A DNA stretch of 7,232 bases, from contig QFQB01000097.1 of the NCBI GenBank assembly GCA_003241475.1, positions 1 to 7,232 on the forward strand, written 5' to 3'. Shown piece after piece: positions 1-5,639 of the stretch. The position numbers and the translations under genes are program-made. Below the pieces are notes generated by a model, which had not been told where the DNA came from, made no database searches, and saw only the letters and a list, made by a program, of their open reading frames with translations. The stretch is from Micavibrio aeruginosavorus. Its GTDB lineage: Bacteria; Pseudomonadota; Alphaproteobacteria; Micavibrionales; Micavibrionaceae. Within the stretch, counting starts at the first letter, position 1, and each line of letters starts with the position of its first letter.

Positions 1-1
1 G

Positions 2-1159
2 GGCTGCCCCGCCGTCATTCAAAAATCCGAAGCGGCGGTATATCCGGATGATCGCTGGCTGGGCCGCGTTATCAATGCGCTGGGCGAACCCATCGACGGC
101 AAAGGCCCGATGATGCAGGGAGCCAAAGCGATCCCTTTAAAAAACAAGGCGCCGTTGCCGCATGCGCGGCAGCGCGTCGGCGAAAAACTCGATCTGGGCG
201 TGCGGTGCGTGAACACGTTTCTTTCCACCTGTCATGGGCAACGGATGGGGATTTTCGCAGGATCGGGTGTCGGTAAGTCTGTGACGTTGTCGATGATGGC
301 GCGATATACCGAGGCCGATGTCACCGTGATCGGTCTGGTTGGTGAGCGTGGCCGCGAGGTACAGGAATTTTTGGAAGACGATCTGGGTGAAGACGGCTTG
401 GCACGTTCTGTCGTCATTGTAGCCACGGGGGATGAGCCTGCGTTGATGCGTCGTCAAGCGGCGTATATGACATTAGCGGTCGCGGAATATTTTCGAGGGC
501 AGGGACGCGAAGTTTTATGCCTGATGGATTCCGTCACGCGCTTTGCGATGGCGCAACGCGAGATTGGCCTAAGTGCCGGAGAACCTCCGACATCCAAAGG
601 TTATCCGCCGACAACCTTCGGCGAACTGGCGCGCATGCTGGAACGGGCAGGCCCCGGCGTTGTCGGTGAAGGCAATATTACAGGACTTTTTACTGTTCTT
701 GTCGAGGGCGATGATACGAACGAGCCGATATCGGACGCGGTGCGCGGGATCGTCGACGGTCACATTGTCATGGAACGCGCGATTGCGGCGCGGGGACGTT
801 ATCCCGCCATCAATGTTTTGAAATCCGTATCGCGGGCGATGCCGAAATGTTTATCGCAGGAGCAAAACATCATCGTCACCAAAGCGCGTCAGTTGATTTC
901 ACGGTATGAGGATATGGCCGAACTTATTCGTCTTGGCGCGTACCGCAAAGGCACGGACAAAGAAGTGGATGAAGCCATTGCGCGCTATCCCGCGCTTGAA
1001 GACTTCATGCGGCAGAACAAAGAGGAATCGAACACCATCGATGAATCCTTCGCGCGTTTGGCGCAAATTCTAGGCTTGCCTTACACGGGCGACCAGCCGT
1101 CGCAGCAGTCCCAGGAATTTCAAAAAGGATTTCCCGTTCCGCCGCGCAAGAAGATTTAA
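2..1159 (+). CDS. fliI: Flagellum-specific ATPase FliI (5'-truncated by window edge)
   Basis: FliI hydrolyses ATP at the cytoplasmic face of the flagellar type III export apparatus, where it helps unload export substrates from chaperones. The frame is open from base 2, so the start is outside the window; about 385 residues are visible, and roughly 50-70 N-terminal residues are missing compared with usual FliI (~440 aa). The visible N-terminal end reads DDRWLGRVINALGEPIDG, typical of the F1/FliI/V-ATPase family. Walker A is GSGVGKS (codons at 260-280), followed by the VGERGREVQEF segment. Walker B is LCLMD (about 515-529), followed by SVTRFAMAQREIGLSAGEPP and then KGYPPTTFGELARMLERAG, which separates FliI from F1 beta. 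All expected catalytic residues are present. The internal ATGs at 110 and 113 are not starts, because homology continues upstream. fliJ follows after 8 nt, the usual order. I am very sure of the family. Confidence 0.97.
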   Translation, partial: GCPAVIQKSEAAVYPDDRWLGRVINALGEPIDGKGPMMQGAKAIPLKNKAPLPHARQRVGEKLDLGVRCVNTFLSTCHGQRMGIFAGSGVGKSVTLSMMARYTEADVTVIGLVGERGREVQEFLEDDLGEDGLARSVVIVATGDEPALMRRQAAYMTLAVAEYFRGQGREVLCLMDSVTRFAMAQREIGLSAGEPPTSKGYPPTTFGELARMLERAGPGVVGEGNITGLFTVLVEGDDTNEPISDAVRGIVDGHIVMERAIAARGRYPAINVLKSVSRAMPKCLSQEQNIIVTKARQLISRYEDMAELIRLGAYRKGTDKEVDEAIARYPALEDFMRQNKEESNTIDESFARLAQILGLPYTGDQPSQQSQEFQKGFPVPPRKKI

Positions 1160-1165
1160 GGTGAG
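1158..1165 (+). promoter_or_regulatory. Ribosome binding site of fliJ overlapping the fliI stop
   Basis: AAGGTGAG begins inside the fliI stop codon (TAA, 1157-1159) and lies just before ATG 1168. Its closeness to the fliI stop suggests translational coupling of fliI and fliJ. This position supports ATG 1168 as the fliJ start. Confidence 0.65.
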
Positions 1166-1167
1166 CC

Positions 1168-1593
1168 ATGGCAAATCTGAAATCGCTTATCAAACTGCGC
1201 CGTCACAATGTCGATGAAAAGCAAAAAGTGTTGGCAGAACTTTACCGCCACATCGAGATGATCGAACAAAACAAGCAGATATTGATGGACCGTTTGAAAG
1301 AAGAGCGTGCTGTGCTCGATAACAACGGCACGCTGGAAATGTATGCCTATTTCGGGCGTTTTTCCCAAAACATCCATCGCTCTTTGGAAAGAATGAACGA
1401 GGAAAAGAAAAAACTGGAAGTGCGCATCCAGATAGCGCAGGACGATGTCCGCGAAGCCTTCGCCAACATGAAGCGCATCGAGATCGTGCAAAGCGAACGC
1501 GAGAAAACGGAAAAGAAAGAACAGGCGGACAAAGAAGGCCGGGAGATGGACGAAATCGGCCTTGATGGGTACCGCCGCAACAACGAAGAATAA
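1168..1593 (+). CDS. fliJ: Flagellar export protein FliJ
   Basis: The 141-residue product is almost entirely charged helix and looks like FliJ, the coiled-coil stalk that sits in the FliI hexamer, contacts the FlhA cytoplasmic domain and assists export. Visible support: the N-terminus LKSLIKLRRHNVDEKQKVLAE matches the usual FliJ opening (a short hydrophobic start, then basic residues, then a long heptad pattern). Residues about 15-60 and 65-115 are two long helices broken near an NNGT turn. The C-terminal tail (about 108-141) is rich in Glu, Lys and Arg. Length is near the family norm (~147). There is no signal peptide or membrane segment. Position directly behind fliI is the strongest evidence, since FliJ sequences diverge quickly. 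The start at 1168 has a Shine-Dalgarno and the gene ends 2 nt before the end of the convergent fliK-like gene. Confidence 0.88.
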   Translation: MANLKSLIKLRRHNVDEKQKVLAELYRHIEMIEQNKQILMDRLKEERAVLDNNGTLEMYAYFGRFSQNIHRSLERMNEEKKKLEVRIQIAQDDVREAFANMKRIEIVQSEREKTEKKEQADKEGREMDEIGLDGYRRNNEE

Positions 1594-1595
1594 TA

Positions 1596-3626
1596 TTAGG
1601 CGGAAACGCCCAGATGATCCTCGCGCTTTTCCACGCGCAACCAGTTTTTCACATCGCTTTGAAATCCGATATCGCCGAAAACATCCGTGCCATCGAGCGC
1701 TTTGGCATAGGCCGTGCGCATGGCATCCTGCATCGAGAGGCTGATAGGGAGTTGCGTGCGGATCACAACATCAAGGCGTTTGCCACGCACAAGCCCGTCC
1801 AATTGCACATCACCCATGCGCGTGAGCGATAAATCCATCACAAAGCGCGTTGCACCGTCCTTGTTATCTTTTTCATTGTCGTGCGGTTCATGGCGGACAT
1901 GGAACATGACTTTTGAAATCTCGTTCTGCCACAGTAGCGGTAGCGGGTAGGTTTTCCAGTCATTGGCAGGTGCATCCGCATTGCTGCGGTTGACGGCATT
2001 GCCTTCTTGCGAGAGTTTTGAGGCCAGATCGGCTTTGCTGATCTTTGATAAGGCTTCGAGTTTTTTATCGCCGAGCCAGTTTGTAAAATCGCCGGCGCGC
2101 ACGGTGGCGACAAACAGCATCGCCGCCGCGCCAAGTTGCGATCCGTTGGCGGGCGAAGGGCTGACCCGCGCCATCGCTTGCGCCAGTGCGGGCGATGTTT
2201 GCAAAAGCGTTTGATAGATATCGTCCATGACGGGCCAGAGCGGCGCGGCATCGAAAAGCGGCCATGACGAAAGAATAGAGGCAATGCCTGCCTTTCCGAG
2301 CGCGGGATTGGCGGGCTGCGGCTGCAGGATCAATTCGCTTCCGACTTCGAGGTTTCCGGCGGCGAATTGCAGGACAAAATTTTGCGAGATATTCCCTGTC
2401 GGCCATTTGATGCTGACCAGCGGCAGGTTTTGCGCCGTAAATCCTGTGACAATTCCGGTCACGATGCTGGGTTTCGCATCGGTTGCGAGCGGCGAGGGAA
2501 CAGATGTTTTCAAAAATTCCGCGCCCGCGTTTTTTGGCAACGGCGGCGTTGAGTCTTGCGCAACATCGGGCATCAACTGAACGTCGGGCATTTTCACATT
2601 GATGATTTTGGCATCCAGTTGAATGACATTCGGCGCGGCGATCGTTTGTTTGATGAATTGCGCGATGCCGTCGTCATCGGCGCCGGTTGCGCCCGTCAAA
2701 ACGGACAGCAGAGATTGCGGTGCGACAATATCGACATCGCCTTGTAGCGCCGGCGTATTCGTCTGTGCAGGCGGGGGGAAGGCTCCGGGGGCTTTCAGCC
2801 ATGAACCCTGCGGCGTGTTGGTCAACAATGGCGCGTCTTTTTGAAAGGCGGATAATTCCGGCGCGGACTTTGAAATCTGCAGCGAGGATTTCAAAAGCGA
2901 ATCCTGCGTGCTCTTGGCGATTAAATCCGCTTGCGATGTCGCGCGCACGAGTTGGGATGCTACAACGGATTCAGGCGATATGGCGCTGAAGACGGGGGCC
3001 TGAACCGGCATCGCGGGCTGCTGCTGGATCAAGGCTTGCGCCTGTGCGGGGGGAATGGGAAGCAGGCGAACGATCTGCCCTTCGGTAAGCGGTGGCAATG
3101 TTTGCGGCTGCGTTGGGATGCCTTGCGGCGGTGGTTGATAGGATTGCGGCAAGGGCGGTGGCAACGGTTTTGCCGGATCGAGCGGTGCGCTTGTCGCCGG
3201 AGGCTGTGTCGCCGCAGGCGTTTGCGGAACTGGCTGCGGTGATGTCGGTTGCGTGGTCGCAGGTGTCTGCGGCAAAGGCGCTGTTGTTGTCGACTGTGGC
3301 GTTGCCACGGGCGTTTGTGGGATCGGCACTTGCGGCGTCGGCGCTGGGCGCACGGTTGCCTGTCGCGGCGGCGATCCTGCTGGAATTTCAATCTCGATCT
3401 TTTGGCCTTCTTGCGGCTGGCGTCCGCGTGCTTGAATATCGATCGTGCCTTGGTCGGTCTTGATGCGCACCGATCCGTCTTTGTTTTGCGCGACCACTTC
3501 GCCCTCGATGCGAAGGCTTCGCGCATTGTTCTGCAATCCTTCGGGCAGCGAGACGATTTTCACCACCTGTCCGGTGGAGGCGGCAGGTTTCGTAGTGCTG
3601 GGCGTTGTGGGCGTAACAGAACTCAT
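1596..3626 (-). CDS. FliK-like flagellar hook-length control protein, proline-rich
   Basis: A 676-residue protein that I interpret as FliK: a secreted molecular ruler that stops hook growth and switches the export gate to filament substrates. Seen in the sequence: residues about 18-82 form a beta-rich segment (EGEVVAQNKDGSVRIKT). Residues about 85-185 are a low-complexity Pro/Gln/Thr linker with three PQTPxxT units. A second beta-rich segment with similar layout spans about 388-437. Residues about 590-655 (VMDLSLTRMGDVQLDGLV, then an RLDVVIRT strand) match the LxxLGxVxLxGxxxxxxLxVxI pattern of the FliK C-terminal domain (Flg_hook family). There is no N-terminal signal peptide, as expected for a type III substrate. 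It is longer than Salmonella FliK (~405 aa), but FliK length varies widely. The ATG at 3626 is used because an in-frame stop lies at 3651-3653; GTGs at residues 21-22 are alternatives. The position behind flhF-flhG supports the call. Confidence 0.68.
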   Translation of the reverse strand: MSSVTPTTPSTTKPAASTGQVVKIVSLPEGLQNNARSLRIEGEVVAQNKDGSVRIKTDQGTIDIQARGRQPQEGQKIEIEIPAGSPPRQATVRPAPTPQVPIPQTPVATPQSTTTAPLPQTPATTQPTSPQPVPQTPAATQPPATSAPLDPAKPLPPPLPQSYQPPPQGIPTQPQTLPPLTEGQIVRLLPIPPAQAQALIQQQPAMPVQAPVFSAISPESVVASQLVRATSQADLIAKSTQDSLLKSSLQISKSAPELSAFQKDAPLLTNTPQGSWLKAPGAFPPPAQTNTPALQGDVDIVAPQSLLSVLTGATGADDDGIAQFIKQTIAAPNVIQLDAKIINVKMPDVQLMPDVAQDSTPPLPKNAGAEFLKTSVPSPLATDAKPSIVTGIVTGFTAQNLPLVSIKWPTGNISQNFVLQFAAGNLEVGSELILQPQPANPALGKAGIASILSSWPLFDAAPLWPVMDDIYQTLLQTSPALAQAMARVSPSPANGSQLGAAAMLFVATVRAGDFTNWLGDKKLEALSKISKADLASKLSQEGNAVNRSNADAPANDWKTYPLPLLWQNEISKVMFHVRHEPHDNEKDNKDGATRFVMDLSLTRMGDVQLDGLVRGKRLDVVIRTQLPISLSMQDAMRTAYAKALDGTDVFGDIGFQSDVKNWLRVEKREDHLGVSA
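1599..1610 (+). other. Short GNRA-capped hairpin just past fliJ stop
   Basis: GGCG-GAAA-CGCC forms a perfect 4-bp GC stem with a GAAA (GNRA) loop in + strand RNA, five bases after the fliJ stop. No U-run follows, so it is not a convincing intrinsic terminator. It could cap or stabilise the 3' end of the fliIJ transcript. The same bases encode the last residues of the FliK-like protein on the other strand, so the match may be accidental. Confidence 0.25.
3207..3320 (-). repeat. Three PQTPxxT repeats in the FliK-like linker
   Basis: The protein carries PQTPVAT (residues 103-109), PQTPATT (119-125) and PQTPAAT (134-140), spaced 15-16 residues apart within a Pro/Gln/Thr-rich linker. They look like degenerate tandem units of a linker. 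In FliK proteins, linker length is the part thought to relate to the ruler function. Confidence 0.6.
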
Positions 3627-3627
3627 C

Positions 3628-3644
3628 CCCTTTAGTATAAAGGG
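3628..3644 (-). promoter_or_regulatory. Perfect hairpin in the fliK-like initiation region
   Basis: On the minus strand CCCTTTA-TAC-TAAAGGG is a perfect 7-bp inverted repeat with a 3-nt loop, ending one base before ATG 3626. A Shine-Dalgarno-like AAGGA (3648-3652) lies 3 nt upstream of the hairpin. Linear spacing from AAGGA to ATG is 21 nt, too long. With the hairpin folded, only TTT and G separate them apart from the helix. The 3' arm itself contains AAAGGG directly abutting the start, which is too close to act as a normal Shine-Dalgarno. Confidence 0.5.
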
Positions 3645-3651
3645 AAATCCT

Positions 3652-3659
3652 TAATCGGC
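3652..3659 (-). promoter_or_regulatory. Possible FliA (sigma-28)-type -10 element for fliK-like gene
   Basis: GCCGATTA on the minus strand matches 7 of 8 bases of the sigma-28 -10 consensus GCCGATAA. It lies in the 50-nt gap between flhG and the fliK-like gene. The -35 side is poor: only TAA, from the flhG stop codon region, falls near the expected distance. A start about 18 nt before the ATG would still include AAGGA and the hairpin only if initiation were slightly upstream. Weak support. Confidence 0.22.
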
Positions 3660-3676
3660 TAGTTAAGAGTTCGGAA

Positions 3677-4516
3677 TTAGCCGGCGGCCAGTTTACGGGC
3701 GTGTTCGCCCAGCTCCGCCATGACGAATTGCGCGACTTTCTGCACATCCGTAGCGGCATCCGCGTTGGGGGAGCGGATCAGGATCGGCGTCTGGTGACGG
3801 ATGGAATCTTTTACCCGGACATCGGCGCGGACCATGCCGGCAAGCGGCGGGGACAAGCGCAGGAAATTCTCGCAGGCTTTCAAAAGCGTTTTATAGGTGC
3901 GTTCGCCTTCGTGCGTGCTGGACGCCTGATTGATGACGATGGAAATATTCTTCGACATGCCTGCGGCGGAGCCGAGTTTGATGAAGGCATAGGCATCGGT
4001 GAGCGAGGTCGGCTCATCCGTTGCAACCAGCAAGGTTTTTGTCGCGGTGGCAGAGAACATGCGCACCGTACGGTCGACGCCAGCGCCAAGATCCAGGATC
4101 ACGACATCATAGGAATTGGCGACTTCGAGCAATTGATCGCGGAGTAGGGTGAGGCGTTGTGATGGCAGGGCGGACAGCGAGGCTTGACCGGAACGGCCCG
4201 CGACGATGTCGAAACCGCCTTCCTCATAACGCTGGGTCACTTTGTCCAGACCGAGGCGGCCGCGGATCACATCGTTGAGATCGCGCTTGGGCATCAGGCC
4301 GAGTTGCACATCGACATTCGCCAATCCAAGATCGCCGTCGAACAGCAGGACTTTTTTGCCCGCTTTGGCAAGTGCGTGGGAAAGGGTTATCGAAAACCAA
4401 GTTTTCCCAACGCCGCCTTTGCCAGAAGCAACGGCGATGATGTTTTTGCCGCGCCGGAAAATAGGGGCGGCGGGCTGGGCGTCTTCTGGTTTTCTCTCAA
4501 TCGTCATATCAGACAT
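3677..4516 (-). CDS. flhG: Flagellar number regulator FlhG (FleN/YlxH, MinD-like ATPase)
   Basis: This 279-residue MinD/ParA-type ATPase is the partner of FlhF and limits the number of polar flagella. Visible motifs: deviant Walker A KGGVGKT at residues 33-39 with the signature lysine K33, Walker A' DGDLGLANVD at 60-69, and Walker B VVILDLGAG at 138-146. Residues 191-197 (ISIVINQ) form the later conserved strand. The last ~25 residues (DVQKVAQFVMAELGEHARKL) could form the amphipathic membrane-targeting helix typical of MinD relatives. Length is normal (~270-300). The N-terminal 24 residues lack a recognisable DQAxxLR motif, the element FlhG normally uses to stimulate FlhF GTPase. ATG 4516 is chosen because AGGA stands 8 nt upstream; ATG 4507 (Met4) is possible. 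It starts 5 nt after the flhF stop. Confidence 0.92.
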   Translation of the reverse strand: MSDMTIERKPEDAQPAAPIFRRGKNIIAVASGKGGVGKTWFSITLSHALAKAGKKVLLFDGDLGLANVDVQLGLMPKRDLNDVIRGRLGLDKVTQRYEEGGFDIVAGRSGQASLSALPSQRLTLLRDQLLEVANSYDVVILDLGAGVDRTVRMFSATATKTLLVATDEPTSLTDAYAFIKLGSAAGMSKNISIVINQASSTHEGERTYKTLLKACENFLRLSPPLAGMVRADVRVKDSIRHQTPILIRSPNADAATDVQKVAQFVMAELGEHARKLAAG

Positions 4517-4521
4517 GGAGT

Positions 4522-5538
4522 CTATCCTGCTTTTCTTACATTGGCGAGGGCCGATACGTCTTCGGCACGCGGCATCAACATTTGTGTCAGGCGTTTGGCG
4601 GACATGGGGGCGAGCCCATCGGCCACTTTTGCCGTGTTCGATACTTCTGCAAAACTCAGGCCACCATGATGGGCAGCGGAAAGGAGCGAGCCGAGGCGGC
4701 GGGCGACATCCACACGCGTGGCAAGCAACGACTTCGCGCCGATGGTGGAAAACACGCGCCCGATCTCGCCGGATTCATCGGCGTCCAGCCCTGCGGGAAT
4801 GACAAGAACAGGATCGCAGTCCGCCGCATGGATGAGACGAGCAAGAAGTTTCACCGATTCCGGATCGAACGGGTTCACGCCCGCTGTATCAATAATGATC
4901 TGATCGACGCCTTTGATCTCGGTAAGTTTTTCCTTCAAGTCCTTGGGCGATGAGGTTTTTTTCAAATCAATCTTCATAAGGCGCGTAAAGGCTTCAAGCT
5001 GTTCCACACCGCCCGCGCGCACGGTGTCAGTGGTGATGACCGCCATGCGAAGACCCGTCAATGCGCCGCGTGCCGCGATCTTGGCGGCGGCGAGCGTTTT
5101 TCCTGCGCCCGGCGGCCCGACTAGCATTAAAGGCTTGCCGTAGGTTTTTTGCGGAAGTGGTTTGAATTCAAATAGATTTTGCAGGGCGGCGAAGAGCGCA
5201 TTGCGCGATTCCGTCAGACCCATAATGTTCACCATGGATACGACTTGATCCAGAACTTCGTCCGGCACGGCATGACGGAGCATGACTTCGGTTATTTCTT
5301 CTACAACAGTCGCTTCGTCGTCATCGTTCATGTATTGCCAGTCGTCCTGCGACGGGTCATCCTCGAGCGGGCGTGGCATGGTTGCCTCGGTGTCCTTATC
5401 GATGGCGGCGGTCACGCGCACACTTTTACCACCTTGCAGTTCTTGCGTGGAGACAATGATGGCGTCTTCGCCAAGCGCTTCGCGGATCATTTGCAGGGCT
5501 TCTTTCATCGTGCTTGCCGTAAAGGATTTTAGCCGCAT
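4522..5538 (-). CDS. flhF: Flagellar biosynthesis GTPase FlhF (SRP-type)
   Basis: FlhF is a GTPase of the SRP/FtsY family that marks the site of polar flagellum assembly. The N-terminus MRLKSFTASTMKEALQMIRE with following GEDAIIVST is the FlhF hallmark. Residues about 45-80 are an acidic, poorly conserved linker (B domain). About 80-125 is the helical N domain. The G domain begins at about 135: G1 GPPGAGKT (141-148), G2 DTVRAGGVEQL (171-181), G3 DTAG (217-220) and G4-like TRVD (274-277). The usual G1 TTT extension is TLA and the G4 lysine is Arg, so it departs slightly from the SRP consensus. At 338 aa it is short for FlhF, mainly because of the short linker. ATG 5538 begins the conserved MRLKSF, but no Shine-Dalgarno is visible upstream. 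flhG follows after 5 nt. Confidence 0.94.
   Translation of the reverse strand: MRLKSFTASTMKEALQMIREALGEDAIIVSTQELQGGKSVRVTAAIDKDTEATMPRPLEDDPSQDDWQYMNDDDEATVVEEITEVMLRHAVPDEVLDQVVSMVNIMGLTESRNALFAALQNLFEFKPLPQKTYGKPLMLVGPPGAGKTLAAAKIAARGALTGLRMAVITTDTVRAGGVEQLEAFTRLMKIDLKKTSSPKDLKEKLTEIKGVDQIIIDTAGVNPFDPESVKLLARLIHAADCDPVLVIPAGLDADESGEIGRVFSTIGAKSLLATRVDVARRLGSLLSAAHHGGLSFAEVSNTAKVADGLAPMSAKRLTQMLMPRAEDVSALANVRKAG
4525..4528 (-). promoter_or_regulatory. Ribosome binding site of flhG inside the end of flhF
   Basis: AGGA overlaps the last sense codon of flhF (GGA TAG) and is 8 nt from ATG 4516. Ribosomes finishing flhF would therefore stop next to the flhG start, which favours coupled synthesis of the two antagonistic regulators. 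Confidence 0.6.
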
Positions 5539-5549
5539 GGGTGGTTACA

Positions 5550-5591
5550 TTTCGAATCAGTGAGGAATTATACTTATTTTCGGAATCAGTG
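5550..5591. repeat. Direct repeat flanking the flhF -10 element
   Basis: On the + strand TTTCGAATCAGTG (5550-5562) recurs as TTTCGGAATCAGTG (5578-5591), differing by a single inserted G. Centres are about 28-29 bp apart. One copy covers the predicted transcription start and the other the spacer/-35 side of the flhF promoter. Paired sites at such positions are typical of binding sites for a regulator. Confidence 0.55.
5567..5572 (-). promoter_or_regulatory. TATAAT -10 element upstream of flhF
   Basis: The minus strand carries a perfect TATAAT, which predicts a start near 5560 and a leader of about 21 nt. The -35 side is poor: GGTACA at 17-nt spacing matches 3/6, and TTGGTA at 19-nt spacing matches 4/6. 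A weak core promoter of this kind usually needs an activator. The -10 lies between the two copies of the direct repeat listed separately. Confidence 0.45.
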
Positions 5592-5639
5592 TACCAAACG
5601 GTAACGTGATATCAAGTTTATGTCTATACTTGTCCGCCG

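Noticed and set aside
110..115. ATG ATG as the start of the first gene
   Set aside because: FliI homology runs upstream without a stop to base 2 (DDRWLGRVINALGEPIDG), so these are internal methionines.
1614..1660. Intrinsic terminator from CGCG repeats after fliJ
   Set aside because: The arms are 4-bp self-complementary CGCG/GCGC words without a U-run and lie within the FliK-like coding sequence.
3029..3526. 165-residue Arg-rich minus-strand open frame, and several + strand frames across 2900-3650
   Set aside because: They are alternative frames of the low-complexity Pro/Gln/Thr linker of the FliK-like gene; biased codons keep other frames open. Composition is not protein-like.
3388..3759. 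Minus-strand open frame spanning the flhG-fliK junction
   Set aside because: It overlaps two genes with clear family motifs or structure and has no initiation signal of its own; a chance open frame.
4184..4802. Long + strand open frames antisense to flhG and flhF
   Set aside because: They mirror the codon structure of the well-supported genes on the other strand and have no recognisable domain or ribosome site.
5545..5550. ATG-TAA start-stop in the flhF leader (minus strand)
   Set aside because: A minimal upstream start-stop could affect initiation, but there is no Shine-Dalgarno before it and a six-base match is expected by chance.
5595..5606. TACC-AAAC-GGTA inverted repeat upstream of flhF
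   Set aside because: The stem is only 4 bp and no U-run follows, so neither a terminator nor an operator can be supported.
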